A stretch of DNA of 64,000 bases, taken from assembly GCA_025765615.1 (NCBI GenBank), contig JAIVFJ010000111.1, positions 1 to 64,000 of the forward strand. Reading direction: 5' to 3'. Shown piece after piece: positions 43,871 through 55,264 of the stretch. Position 1 is the first letter of the stretch. Every line of letters starts with the position of its first letter. The position numbers were made by a program, and so were the translations under genes. This DNA is from Zopfochytrium polystomum. Its lineage: Eukaryota; Chytridiomycota; Chytridiomycetes; Chytridiales; Chytridiaceae. Under the pieces are notes generated by a model. It saw only the letters and a list, made by a program, of their open reading frames with translations. It was not told where the DNA came from and did no database searches.

Positions 43871-44290
43871 TTACGACTCGGTCAGCTCCCTGACGCGTCC
43901 CGCGACGGTCTCAAACTGCGTGTCAAACATACAACGCGTCCGTCTTTGCAACGGGCCACCTTCCACTTGCCCTCCGCCGCCATCTCCCGCATAAACCCGC
44001 GGGACGCCGCAAAACAAAACCTCGTTCGTCGTTGAACCCTTGCGCCGCGCCGGAGACGCGAGGCGGAACACAAAGTGTGGGCTCTGCAGGAATCGGGCGA
44101 GTCTGTCCAAATCGAGGAAAATGACGACGAGGCGGGCCAAGACGGTGGTGTTCTCTCCACCTGCCTGCCTCATCCAATCCCTGCCCTTCCACCTGCCCCA
44201 CGTCGCGACGGCGCGTCGAACACAGTGACGCTAACACCATGAAGGCCCGCAGGGCCGTCTGCTTCGCTTCCGCCACTTGGCACACCCGTC
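43871..44290 (-). other. Possible decayed coding region, not identified
   Basis: Two minus-strand frames look coding in turn: 'LARLVVIFLDLDRLARFLQS' (about 44130-44070) and 'FMREMAAEGKWKVARCKDGR' (about 44000-43940), with a tidy end 'FETVAGRVRELTES' stop at 43871. No family is recognised. It may be the 3' end of a gene whose 5' part is lost, or chance in GC-rich DNA. Confidence 0.2.
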
Positions 44291-45117
44291 TCTGCCGACC
44301 CTCTCTTCCAAAAAACTTTCATGGTAAGGTCCAGCCGCGTGTTGGCACTCTAAACAAAACTTAAGAAGGACAACAACGACTCGCCGCAACGGTTTGGGAC
44401 CAGCGACGTGCAGCCTCTCCTGGACCGGCGATGAGAGACATTGCGATGCTTGTTGAGTAGCTTAATGCCGCTGACGATGGTGACGGCGCCGACGACGACA
44501 TCTCGCGCATCTGCTCGGCGCTGTCCCTTGCCAACGTAGGGCGCTCGAGGTGCCTGCAAGGCTTCTGAAGTGCAAGTAAAAAAGCTTTCTCGTGATGGGT
44601 ACACGTTTCTGTTTTAATAGCGCAGAAGGATTCAAACAAACAAGTGCATCAATATAAATAGACAAGCGTATCTGATGATGAGGAATGTGGTAGAATACAT
44701 ACGCACTGTTGTGGTCCAACGCCGCCTTCGGCGGCGTCCGAACCCCGTCGGAGCGTCGGAGCTTTTCTCGTCGGCGTCGGAGCGCTGCCGACCTCGGTCG
44801 GCAGCATCCGCCATAGGCCCGATGGTGTCGTCGAGGCGGCCGGCCTTGCAGTGGTGCGTTGACCTGCTGCCCCCCGCCGCCGCCGCCGCCTCCCCGCAGC
44901 CCTCCTCCTCGTCCTCCCTCTACGCTTCCTGTCGCCGCCGCCGCCGCCGCCGCCGCCGCCATTGTCATCGTCGCTAGCCCATCGCCCCCATCGCCACCTT
45001 CGGGAAAAGCGATGCGTGAAACCACATAAAGCGTCACAAGCATAATTTGGTTGTGCAATGAAGTCGCCAAGGCATTTTTCGGGGAGGGAGAACGAAGGGG
45101 CAGGATGGGACGGTGGT

Positions 45118-45242
45118 ACCTTGACCGAGCACGCAGTCTCCCCAGAAAAGGCCGCCCTCCTCCTCCAAGAACACGCAGACGTGGTCGTCGCAGTGGCCCG
45201 GCGTGTGCTGAATTTTAGCGTTGCGCCTTCGACCGAGAAGGT
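45118..45242 (-). pseudogene. LACTB2-like metallo-beta-lactamase fold fragment
   Basis: The minus strand encodes 'FSVEGATL', then, after one missing A in a short A run, 'KIQHTPGHCDDHVCVFLEEE' and 'LFWGDCVLGQGT'. These are the hallmark strands of the LACTB2 family (HTPGHtdDH and GDcvLGqGT, with His and Asp metal ligands). The HxHxDH metal motif expected upstream is absent between here and the next gene (45696), and no convincing later exon was found to 44350. Family members are metal-dependent hydrolases or ribonucleases. This copy is a fragment or one exon of a badly interrupted gene. Confidence 0.5.
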
Positions 45243-45695
45243 ATGACAGACAGGCTGCAACGGCACAGCCATCAATCATTCATCGAGTCGGTGACAAGAC
45301 AGCCACGTCCGCAAGCGCGACCCGAACTTCCGACATTTCTTCTTTCTTCTTCTTCATTTTCTATTTTTTTTTTTTTTTTTCTCCCCCTCCTTTTTTCATA
45401 CCTTCTTTTTGAATTGCTACTCGCCCCCCCACGATGCAATTGATCGATTGCGAAGTACAGGCGCTTGCTTGATCATGAGGAAGCTTTTTCGCGTCCTTCC
45501 TCGCTTTGCCGCGGTGAGTAGTAGCCCAGGCTGCCAGGATCGCAAGCTAAAAAGTGCCTTCCCTCCTTCCGTCCGTCTGTCTGTCTGTCTTTCTCTCGGC
45601 TGGCTCCAGGGCATCTTTTCTTTCCGACCCTTTTTGAATCGATCCTTGTTCCACACGACGACACCCACTTCTTCAGCAACCAGCAACCAGCCATC

Positions 45696-46752
45696 ATGAA
45701 ACCCGTCGCCCTCATCACCGCCGTTGCCGTCGCGACTGTCGCCCTCGCATCCTCCCCTGCCTACTACGTCAGCGCCAACCCGAACTACCCGGGCCAGTGC
45801 ACCGTCTTGCAGGTTCGTTTCGCGCGCCTGGAAGAGTTGGAATAATCGTCATCGAATGCTGTGGTGGCCTCTTCGCTCTCTCTGTCTCTGGCCCCACCCC
45901 CCGTCTCCGCCAATCTCTACACTCCTTTCGATTTCCTCCCTTTTCCGCCCTTCGCTCTAAGATCGAGTGCATGGGCCCCGTCCGTCGCTGTTGCTTCGAG
46001 TTCGCGGAGCTCTTTTTTCCCCTTCCTTTTTGGCTAAAGCCGCCCTCCGCCGCCTTGTGACAGAACGTGTACAACACATGCGTGGACAACACTCTGACCG
46101 ACACTTCTGGAAACGTCGCGGACACCGCCGAAGCGTACTGCGCAGCTAAAATCGACGACAAAGTGTCGTACTACGACTGCCTCTGCAGGACGTTTGGGAC
46201 TCTGGTCACCTGGTGAGAGCCAATGTGGCCCCATATACTTGTCAAGGTCCTTGTGTAACAATACCCTACCTCGTTCCCCCAATTCTCGAACAACCACCGC
46301 CGATCGCCGCTCGCCCCTTCAGCCTCACCAACTCGTGCCCATCCGACGCAACAAACATCCAAGCACGCAAGCAGTCGCAGGCCTCAAACTGCAGCACCTA
46401 CTCTGCATACCTCAGCTCGTCGCTGCACCCTTCGACCTCCGCCTCCACTTCGGGCGCCGCGACCACCAGCACCTCGGCCCCGACGACGAACTCGGTCAGC
46501 TTCATCTCCACCGGCGGTGCGACTCTGGGTCTGCCCGACGCCTCCTCCGCCGGCGGTGCGACTCTGGGTCTGCCCGGCGCCTCCACCATTGCCACCACCG
46601 GCGGTCCGACTCTGCCCGGCCCCTTCTCCACCACTGCGACGAACGGCGATCTGAGTCTGCCCGGCCCCTTCTCCAGCGGTGCAGGCAGGAACGGCGTTGC
46701 CGGCGTGTGCATTTCCGCAGCGGGTGTCGCGGTCGGTGCCCTGCTGCTGTAG
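45696..46752 (+). CDS. Secreted Cys-containing, Ser/Thr-rich surface protein (likely GPI-anchored)
   Basis: 231 residues in three exons: 45696-45812, 46064-46212 and 46323-46752. The introns GTTCGT...GACAG and GTGAGA...TTCAG keep the frame. Signal peptide at residues 1-19 ('MKPVALITAVAVATVALAS'). A domain with about seven Cys follows (40-115, including 'CLCRTFGTLVTC'). A Ser/Thr-rich stalk contains the repeated unit 'GGATLGLP' and the related 'TLPGPFS', and the hydrophobic end 'GVAVGALLL' fits GPI attachment. The layout is that of fungal cell-surface proteins, CFEM-like in style, though the Cys pattern is not a clear CFEM. Promoter-side DNA shows CT-rich tracts only. The role is unknown. Confidence 0.75.
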
Positions 46753-47372
46753 ATTGAAGGAGATCTTTCTTTTCTTTTTTCTTGTTAATACTCTTGCTTT
46801 TTTCTCCCTCCCGTTATCTCCTTTTTGCTCACCCTACGTTGTACGAAGCGTAGTTCCTCAACTGTCATTCAGCTCTTGTGGTGTGCTTTTTTTTTTGTTA
46901 TTCCACAGTGCCATCATCTATTTTTAAACCAAAAAAAAAAGAGATGTTTATCCGCTCTTACACTTTTGCCAGTCTACCTTTACCTGCCCCGGCCCAGCTC
47001 CCCAGTACATCTCCCTCGCACCTCTGCGAAAACATTACCCACGTTACATACTGGACCGAAAAATCTTTCCGCGAACCTTCTCCCCTTCCCTTCCCTTTCC
47101 CTTTTTTTTCGTTTTTCCTCCGGAGCCTCAGTTAAAGAACCAAAAATAGAGCTTCCCCGCCTTTTTCTTACCTCCCAAACGTCTACCCGATTACTTCAAA
47201 AATGGATTGATGGAACTGGAAGAGAAATCCCCAACTGCACGAAGTGTGTCGAATTTTCTCCCATTCTCGCCATGAGAAAACGCCAACCCCGATTTCCACC
47301 AAGAAGTGAATATTTGGCAATAACAGAAATTACATTACTTTCACCATAAGATCCATAAAGCAAACGAGTCGT
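46753..47372. other. Intergenic; no gene seen
   Basis: CT- and T-rich DNA after the surface-protein gene. A short A tract at about 46930 may belong to a terminator or polyadenylation region. No coding signal. Confidence 0.4.
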
Positions 47373-47683
47373 TTATGGAATCTCGAGCGACGAGTTTGAC
47401 GCGCAAAAATTTCCACAGGCTGCGGCAAGAGAGGATGAACGTCGCAACCTTCGGGATGATCTCAACGCGGAGGTGTTTGCGACCGTGCAGGCGGGCGCTC
47501 AGCTTGGCGAGCTGTTTCAAAGCTGCTGGGCTGTCGACCACACTACACGACCATCGTTCCCCGAAATCGCCACTAAAACGGTCGGATTCTCCGGCCGGCG
47601 GCAGCGACAGCGTGCCGGCCCCAAGCTCGACTACTCCGCGCCCCGACAAGTCTTTTTGCGACTCCGAATCGACGGCGGTTGAC
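47373..47683 (+). pseudogene. Protein-kinase C-terminal lobe relic
   Basis: The frame reads 'LGELFQSCWAVDHTTRPSFP' (about 47495-47560), the end of a tyrosine-kinase-like catalytic domain ('l...CW..dp..RPsF.ei'). Only this last helix pair is left. A stop lies just upstream of 47373 and no ATP-binding or HRD/DFG motifs are present. A Sel1-repeat region begins right after it in another frame. Kinase-Sel1 fusions occur in fungi, so both pieces probably come from one gene, now 5'-truncated. Confidence 0.55.
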
Positions 47684-47690
47684 TTCGGCT

Positions 47691-49772
47691 ATGGTTCCTT
47701 GGGGAACTGTTCCAACCAAGCACTGCAACGACGAAAAATGGAGCCGGCGATTCCTACGCGTCGGACGCCACAGTCGTCGTGGATTTCGCCTCCATGAACA
47801 TTTTTCCCAACATGGATCTGCAAAAGACGAAGAGCGACAGCTCTGGTCCCAGACGATCCATTCCGGCGCTACTTCTACGCGTCCCAAGTCAGATTTCGCT
47901 GAAGTCGAAACTGCGTTGGTAAAAAATCTCATCGAACTGGCGTCTGGCGGAGACTCTCACGGCCAGTACAATCTCGCTCTCCGCTACCATTTTGGGATTG
48001 GGACGGCGAAAGACGTGGCGAAAGCGGCTCAGTGGATCAAGCTAGCCGCAGAAAACACTTTGGACTCGCGGAACTTAGCGGCCTGTCACTTTGCTCGGCT
48101 CCACATTGCCGTCATGGTGTCCGTTGGCGAAGGATTTCCAGCAGGTGGAGATCTTCCAGAGGGTTTGAACCTTGAAGAAATGGATGCAACTGTGAAAGAC
48201 TCCTATAAATGTCTCTATTCCGTCGATTCTTCCTTGGAGGCGGTAGCAGAGACGGCACTTTCCTGGTTGCTCTCATGCGCCAGTCAGGGTGATATGTTTG
48301 CTCAATTCGCGGCCGCAAGATTCTACACTTTTGGGTACGGGACAACGCAGAACGCTGACGAAATGATCAAACGGCTTTTACGATCTGCGTGGCAGGGGCT
48401 GCCTGATGCCCAAGTGGAGCTGGGAGACTGTTACCGACTAGGCAAGAGTGTGCAGCAGGACTTATCTGAGGCAATTAAAATGTACTGTCAGGCAGCTGAG
48501 CGAAAATATCCATACGGTCAGTTCCGGCTCGGAGAGGCGTACTACGAGGGGAGTGGTGTCCCGCAAAATAGAACTGAGGCAGTCAATTGGTTCCGCAAGG
48601 CAGCGAAGCATGGAGACGCAGACGGTCAGGTTTGTCTCGGAAAGGCGTATTACGAGGGGAACGGTGTCCCACAAGATCATTCTGAGGCCGTCAAGTGGTT
48701 CCGCAAGGCAGCCGAGCAGGGTAAAATAGATGGCCAGTTCTGGCTCGGACGTGCGCACTACGCGGGGAACTGTTCAACGTAATTTTTTTTCCGAGGCAGT
48801 CGATTGGTTTCGCAAGGCAGCCGAGCCGGGAAGTGTGGATGGTCAATTCTGGCTCGGGCGTGCGCTCTATGCGGGAAACGGTCTCAAAATCATTCCGAGG
48901 CAGTCCGCAAAGCAGCAGAGCAAGGGCATGCAGGTGGTCAATTCTGGCTCGGCAACGCGTACTATTATGCGAATGGTGTCCAGCAAAATTATTCCGAAGC
49001 AGTCGATTGGGTTCGCAAAGCGGCCGAGCAGGGCCATTTGAACGGTCAGTACATGCTCGAGAAGGCGTACAACGAGGGAAGCGGCGTCCCGCAGAATCAT
49101 TCCGAGACAGTCAATTGGTTCCGTAAGGCAGCTGAGCAGGGCAATTTGAATGGCCGCTCGGGAGTGCGTACGACGCGGGGATGAGCGTCGCGCAAGATCA
49201 TTCCGCGGCAGTCAATTGGTTCCGAAAGTCAGCCAACCAAGGACATGCAGACAGTCAGTTCAGGCTAGGGAAGGCATACTACGAGGGGAACGGTGTGCCA
49301 CAAAATCATTCGGAGGCAGTCAATTGGTTTCGCAAAGCAGCTGAGCAAGGATTCCCAGACGGTCAATTCTGGCTCGGGAAGGCGTAGCACGAGGGGAACG
49401 GTGTCTCGCAAAATCATTCCGAGGCAGTCGATTGGTTTCGTGAGGCAGCCGAGTAGAGATATGAACGGGCAATAATGGCTCGGGAAGGCGAACCGCGAGG
49501 GGAACGGTGTCTTACAAAATCATTCCGAGGCGGTCAATTGGTTCCGCAAAGCAACCGAGCAAGGACACGCAGACGGTCAGTATCTCCTCGGTGAATGTCT
49601 ATACCACGGATTTGGGGTCGAAGTTGACCGACGTGTTGCCGTGGATTGGATGCGCCAAGCAGCCGATCAGGGACACGCGGATGCCCAAAAATTTTTGCGG
49701 GAAAAAGAGCTAGCGATCTCTCTTCACGGTTTGGGAGACGTTTTGAGACGGTTCAATAGAGGAACCCAATAA
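47691..49772 (+). pseudogene. Sel1-repeat protein, decayed
   Basis: Long series of 36-residue Sel1-like repeats, each close to 'YYEGNGVPQNHSEAVNWFRK' plus AAEQG..DGQ..LG. The first frame is open from about 47691 to 48782. Further repeats continue in changed frames at about 48780-48890, 48900-49180 and 49181-49387, past TAG stops at 49385 and 49454, and on to about 49772. At least four shifts and two stops fall outside homopolymers, so it looks truly dead. About 12-14 repeats can be counted. Sel1 arrays act as scaffolds. The repeats are very similar to one another in DNA, so unequal exchange may have damaged the gene. A kinase relic precedes it. Confidence 0.8.
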
Positions 49773-50052
49773 ATTACGTGACGATGAAGATTTTTGGGGA
49801 AACGAAACCTTTGCGGTGAAGAGATAGATTTTGAATATCGTCTACGCGACCATAACCAGTCCCTTGTAAACTGCAGCAACAATCGGTGCCGACAACATTG
49901 TCGCGTGGTGACATGCGGACACGCAGAAAAGTAAGCATTGCTCAGGTTCACACTCACACTTTTGTCCCGATAAGATTGAAAAACCACCCTCAGAGGAACA
50001 AAAGCAACAAAAAATACAGCGAAACCCCCAACCCTCGTCAACCTACAACCTA

Positions 50053-50316
50053 CTACCCCCCCCTTCGCTCCCCCTCCCTCTCGCTCCTCTCCCTCTCCCT
50101 CAACACCCTCCTCAAAATCTTCCCACTCGCGGCCTTTGGAATCTCGTCGACGAACGCGACGCCTCCCCTCAGGCGCTTGTGCGGGGCGACGCGGGCGGCG
50201 ACGTGGGCCTCGATCTCGGCCGCGGTCGCGCCGGCCCCGGCGGCGCCGGGTTTCAGGACGACGTAGGCGCGCGGGAGCTCGCCGGCGGAGTGGTCGGGGC
50301 GGGGGATGACTGGTTT

Positions 50317-50361
<45 letters not shown>

Positions 50362-50832
50362 CGCGGAAGGGGTGGTTAGAGGGGGAGGTTTCCATGGGGG
50401 TCGATCTCGTTCTCACCCGCGGCGTCCGCGACCTTCGGATGGGTCAGCAGCACAGCCTCCAGCTCCGCCGGCGCGACCTGCAGGCCCTTATACTTGATCA
50501 ACTCCTTGATCCTATCGACGACAAACAAGTCGCCTCCCTCCCTGTCCAGCACACCAACATCGCCGGTATGCAGCCACCCGTCCCGATCGATGGTGCCGGC
50601 GGTCGCGGCCGGGTTGTTGTGGTACCCGCGCATGATGTTGGGCCCGCGGAGCCAGATCTCGCCGGGCGGGGTGCGGTGCGGGTGCCCCGGGTCCGCGGCG
50701 CCGGCCACGTCGCGGCCGGTGTCGGCGTCGACGAGGCGGAGCTGCATGTTGGGGACCAGGATGCCGGAGGAGCCGTTTTTGAAGGTTGCTTTTTGTTTGT
50801 GTGTGTGTGTGCGTGGTTAGGATCGGAATGCA

Positions 50833-50875
<43 letters not shown>

Positions 50876-52484
50876 GAAATGATGGGACGAGATCCTCACA
50901 AATGGCGGCGAGGGTGCCGATGGGCGAAGTTTCGGTCATGCCGTAGCCCTGGACGGGCCACAGACCCAGACGGCTTTTGACGAGGGACGAAACTTCGCTG
51001 GACAGCGGGGCGGCGGCGGACATGATGCGCTTGAGTTTTGGAAACTTGAACTTTTCGACGATGGGGTGTTTTGCGAGGCCGACGACGATCGGGGGCACGA
51101 TGTGGGTCGTGCCGATGTCGTAGTCGACGAGGAGGCGGAGGTACGACTCGAGTTCTGCCGTTTGGTGTGTTTTTTTTTTTGTTTGTTTTATTTTTTTTGT
51201 TTTGTTATGTTGATAAAATGTGAGTGGGACTCTTCGGATGAAACAACGACGCCAAGTATCCCACCAAACTTTGGCATGACAACGACGCGGTGGCCGGCAA
51301 ACGGGGCCCAGTGGCAGTACATGAACAGTCCGTACAAGTGGTACAGCGGGAGGACGGCGAGCCACGATTCCCGCTCGACATACTGGCCAAAGTGCTTCTC
51401 AAAGTAGTAGGCCTGGAGGGTGGCCGCGACAACGTTGCGGTGGGAAAGGACGACGCCCTTGGAGCGGCCGGTGGTACCGCTCGAGTAGCAGAGGTAGGCG
51501 GGGCAGTTTGTGAGTTCGTCCTTTGTGAAGGCGACGGCAGGGGGCGGGGGCAGGGTCGACGACGGGTCGATTAGGGTGTTGCGGACCCAGCGGACGCCGG
51601 CGGGGAGGGTGACGTCGACACGGCGGCCGAGGGGCGTGAGCACAAAGACGCGGCTGTGCGGGATGGACGCGGCGTCGGCGGCGATCAGGGCGGTGCCGAG
51701 GACCTCGAGCGAGGTGACGAGGGCGGTCGCGCCAGAGTCTTTGAGCTGGTAGGCGAGCTCGTCGGCAGTGTACGTGGGGTTTGCGGTGGTGAGCGTTGCG
51801 CCTGTTTTGGATGGTGGTTTTTATGTTTCGCAGGTCAGCCTCTTCTTTTTCACTCGGTCTTCCGATTCACCTGCGCGCAGCGTGCCGTGGGCCACGACGA
51901 TAAAGTCCGGGTGGTTCGGCGTAAAGACGGCGAGAACCTCCCACTTTTTGAAAGCGAGGACGTTGCGAAGCGAGTGCGTGAAGCGGCCAACGTCGGCGAG
52001 GACCTGGGCGTAGGTGGCGGAGGTGCCGGTCACGGCGTCGACAAGGAACGGCGCGTCGAGCGAAAAGAGGCGCGGGTGATCCGAGGCGCGTTTCGGGCCC
52101 AGCACCAGCGAGGATATGTCGACTTTTGACGATAGAGGGTGAATGGGGGCGGGGGCGGTGCGTGTATGCTTGTTTGTTAAAAAGACTTCTCAAACGGAGG
52201 CCTATGAGGGCGGGGGCGGACGGAAAGGGTAGGAGGGAAGAGAGATCCCCCGGAAATTATTGAGGGCCAGGGCCGGTGGCACGACGAGCATGCTGGGCGC
52301 AACGCAACGCACCGTCAGGCATCAGAAAGTCGGGAACCGCAGACCGCACGATGAATGGTTGTTGCGAGGACGACGACGACGCGCAGCTGTTGAGGCGGAC
52401 GCCGCCGACGGACGAGTCTGGCGGGGGGGCCAGAGGCGGCGGCGAGCGGAGGAGGTGTTCATTGGTTTTAGTGTTGGCAGTCAT
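50053..52484 (-). CDS. 4-coumarate-CoA-ligase-like acyl-CoA synthetase
   Basis: ATP-dependent ligase that adenylates a carboxylic acid and transfers it to CoA; the substrate is unknown. Six exons: 52484-52313, 52122-51871, 51801-51265, 51154-50900, 50788-50417 and 50309-50053. All introns are GT-AG and the frame is kept through 614 residues. The AMP-binding P-loop 'YSSGTTGRSKG' is near residue 246, 'GYGMTET' near 390, 'TGDVG' near 479, 'DRIKELIKYKG' near 500, and 'GKILRR' with the catalytic Lys near 596. Joining exons 1 and 2 gives 'PDFLMPDVDISSLVLGPK', as at the start of plant and fungal 4CL proteins. There is no peroxisomal SKL-type end. Introns 4 and 5 carry T/A tracts of about 40 bp. Confidence 0.93.
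50317..50361. repeat. Poly-T tract in intron 5 of the ligase gene
   Basis: An uninterrupted run of more than 40 T; the partner poly-A tract of intron 4 is at about 50832-50871. True lengths are likely uncertain. Confidence 0.9.
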
Positions 52485-53059
52485 ATGGCGGCTCCGTCGA
52501 TGGTTGGCTGTGGGTTGACAAGGCTGGAGATGCTCTTAGTTTGGTTGAGGGAGGGAGCCGAACAGGCCGAGCGGGGAGAGGCGAGGGGGGGCGAGTGGTC
52601 GAGGTCTCGAGGGTTGAAGCGGGTGTCGGGCGCGGTTGCTGGGGATGTGTGTTGTTGGAGCGGCACAATAGATGTGAGAGAGTGAGAGGGGGGAGAGAGA
52701 GCAGAAGCCGACTGATAGATAGACTGGCAGCCAGACAGACGAACCTTGCTCACGTGCGCCCTCCTGCGTCTTTCTTTTGAATCCGCCGAGGTGCCGAAAG
52801 ACGATCTCCGATCCGAAATCAAAATGAAAGGAGTGTAGTTATTTTTTGAGAGACAGAAACACAGACAGAGACAGAGACAGTGACAGAGAGAGACAACGGG
52901 GACTATCCACCACGCAGCACGCGATCTATCCAACTACCGCGGAAACTGCCCAATTGAAAGGGGTTAAAACCAATATTATTTAGAGCATAATGTGTTGTAT
53001 ATGGGGTTTGTTAGTTGGTATGTTTGAATAATGCTCTATAATAATAGTACTGATGCTGT

Positions 53060-53165
53060 GATGACAATGATGATGATGATGTTGATGATGCTGTTGATGA
53101 TGATGTTGATGATTATGCTGACCACCGCGATGCCGGAGGAGGAGGAGGAGGATGACGAGGATGAG
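53060..53165. repeat. GAT/GTT and GAG trinucleotide repeats
   Basis: Imperfect (GAT)n with GTT variants at about 53060-53115, then (GAG)n at 53136-53160. They are intergenic, upstream of the ligase gene. No gene is seen from 52485 to 53902. Confidence 0.85.
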
Positions 53166-53296
53166 GGAGGGGGACGAGTCTAGCGCGCGGGGCTCGGCGG
53201 AGCAACTTGAGGCGCATCGCGGGATGCGCGAAATTGGGAAAGTATTTGTTTACCAGAATCCAAGTTTTTATATACAGTGGCTTGATGTATTCCTAT

Positions 53297-53322
53297 GCCG
53301 CACGTGCCAGGCCACGTGCGGC
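53297..53322. promoter_or_regulatory. Perfect inverted repeat with two CACGTG boxes
   Basis: GCCGCACGTG and CACGTGCGGC are exact inverted partners separated by 6 bp, each holding a CACGTG E-box (bHLH factors of the Pho4/Cbf1/USF type). A third CACGTG lies at about 53408. It is 0.8 kb upstream of the ligase start and 0.6 kb beyond the phosphoesterase stop. Function inferred only. Confidence 0.45.
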
Positions 53323-53902
53323 GCGGGGCAGTGGAGAGGATGCTGGTGGACGCGTGCGGGCGGGTGGGGGCAGCGCGGCGTTTGAGAGGGAGCGGGAGGA
53401 GCGGAACACGTGGCAGGGACGAGATGGGCCAGTCGGGCGCGGCTCGTCGCCCAGTTGAAAGGAGTTTCGCGAGGGGCTCGAGGCTCCGGACTCTGGCAGG
53501 TTGGCCGACGACTTGCTTGAAATGCTTGCAAAGCGTGGACGAACGTGCGGCGAAAATGGCGAACGAAAATATACATATGAATATATACACGCGGATAGGG
53601 AGCCGACGGTGCTGAGAGATGCGATTGCGGGCGAAAGGGCGAAATGGTATTGAAAATATAACTGAATAGCTGACTACCAGTCAAAGTTAAAGTTGACGCA
53701 ACGAAAATGACGGCGACGAGACGGAAGAGTAAACAAATCAAGTATGCAGTGAAGATAGCAAGGCGAAGAAGGTGGCGTCCAATATTCAGCTCCACAACCG
53801 CTGCTCCCCGTCGCTCCCTATTTCTCCGCCGACCCTTCCACCTGATCCGCGTCCAATCCTCGTCTGGCCCGTCCCCACAACCACCACCGCCACAACCTAT
53901 AA

Positions 53903-55105
53903 TCAAACCTCAAACACCTTGAAACGACCATACCCCCCCGCCTCGCGGTCCCTGTCCGGGTCCTCGCCGCCTCTGCTCAAGTTCCACGGGTACCCGACCT
54001 GGTTCGCGACGACGCGAGTTCCCGCGACGTCGATCTCAGTGGAGTAGTGTGTGTGGCCAAAGCACCAGGTGTGGACGCGGTCGCGGCCGAGCATGGCGCC
54101 CTCGAGGCTGGACGCGAAGGCGTGGTTGAGCGGGTCGGGCGGGGAGGTCGTGAAGCGCGGGTGGGACGTGCCGGAGAGGGTCGGCGCGTGGTGTGTGACG
54201 ACGACGACGCGGGGCGGGGAAGGGTGCGGGTGGTGGCGGCGGCGGTGGCGGGACGCCGCGTCGTCGTCGGTTTGCGGGTCTCCGGAGGCGGCGGAGGCTG
54301 CCGCGGGGTCGTCGTCGCTGCCGTCGTCGTCGTCGTCGACGTAGTAAGTGCGCCAGATGTCGTCGAGCTCGGCCTGCAGCCAGGCGCGGTCTTCTTCGTA
54401 CATTGCGCGGTATCCGGCGGCGGAGAGCGGGCGCGCGCCGCCGTCGGGCGTCGGCTCGTGGATCGTGTGGAAGTCCGCCAGCCGCTGGACGATGTGGTAT
54501 TCGGTGGCGAGGTCGGGCGGCAGCTGCGACCAGAGCGTGCAGCCCAGGACGATGACGTTGTGGGCGGGGACCAGGTCGTCGATGCGGGTGCGGTTGAGGA
54601 AGACAACTTGCGGAGGCGGGTGGTGCTGGTGGGAGGCGGCCGGGTCGTTGTTGTCCGCTGCGATCTTGGCGGCGGCGGCGGCGGCGAGACGCGCGTTGCA
54701 CTCTGCCGCCATGGTCTCCATGGCGGCGACGGTGGTGTCGGTGCGGGAGTGGTAGAACTCGTGGTTTCCGGCGACCAGGAACACGCGGCGGAAGCGGCCT
54801 TGCGTGGCGGCGTGGACGACAAAGTCGGCGTACGAGCGGCCGCCGCCCGCGCCGTCAAAGCCGCCGCCGTTGGGCCGCTCGCGGTGGCCGGCACTCGGCT
54901 GGTGGTGTGCGAACGGCGAGCCCATGTCGCCGGCGAGGACGAGGTAGTCTGCCTTTCCGGTGGGGTTGATCTCGCGGACGGACGGGTGCGCGAAGTGGGC
55001 GGGGTCGGAGAAGCACTCGGTGTGCATGTCCGACATGAGGCAGAACCTGAAGGGCGTCGCCGTCGCTGTAATCGCCGTCGGCGCCGCCGTGCTTGCGGTC
55101 GCCAT
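53903..55105 (-). CDS. Calcineurin-like metallophosphoesterase
   Basis: 400 residues, one exon. Two-metal phosphoesterase of unknown substrate. The motifs are all present and in order: D-x-H in 'SDMHTE' (about residue 23), 'LAGDMG' (about 60), 'GNHEFY' (about 112), 'VTHHAP' (about 302) and 'GHTHYS' (about 349). The low-complexity inserts (Asp-rich, His/Pro-rich) are compatible with a cytosolic fungal protein. The frame is open upstream to 55264, but a TATA box at 55247-55253 places the transcript start near 55215. I therefore chose the ATG at 55105, just before the Thr/Ala-rich lead-in. A long plus-strand frame over it is only a GC-rich shadow. Confidence 0.88.
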   Translation of the reverse strand: MATASTAAPTAITATATPFRFCLMSDMHTECFSDPAHFAHPSVREINPTGKADYLVLAGDMGSPFAHHQPSAGHRERPNGGGFDGAGGGRSYADFVVHAATQGRFRRVFLVAGNHEFYHSRTDTTVAAMETMAAECNARLAAAAAAKIAADNNDPAASHQHHPPPQVVFLNRTRIDDLVPAHNVIVLGCTLWSQLPPDLATEYHIVQRLADFHTIHEPTPDGGARPLSAAGYRAMYEEDRAWLQAELDDIWRTYYVDDDDDGSDDDPAAASAASGDPQTDDDAASRHRRRHHPHPSPPRVVVVTHHAPTLSGTSHPRFTTSPPDPLNHAFASSLEGAMLGRDRVHTWCFGHTHYSTEIDVAGTRVVANQVGYPWNLSRGGEDPDRDREAGGYGRFKVFEV

Positions 55106-55246
55106 CGTGCTCCTCGTCGTCGTCGTCGTGATCGGCGTCGTCCCGACGATGGCAAATAAGAATACTGGCTGTTCAAGCCGCTCAATTCTTTCTCGTCCTT
55201 GTCTGGCCCACCAAGAAGTTCTGAGACTAATTCCGAGTCGAAGCAT

Positions 55247-55253
55247 TTTTATA
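55247..55253 (-). promoter_or_regulatory. TATA box of the metallophosphoesterase gene
   Basis: GATATAAAAATGC on the minus strand. It argues against translation from the ATG at 55264. Confidence 0.5.
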
Positions 55254-55264
55254 TCTGACCCCAT

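Noticed and set aside
54047..55159. Long plus-strand open frame of about 370 codons.
   Set aside because: It lies opposite the metallophosphoesterase, whose motifs are all on the minus strand. The plus frame is Val/Gly/Arg-rich shadow of GC-rich DNA.
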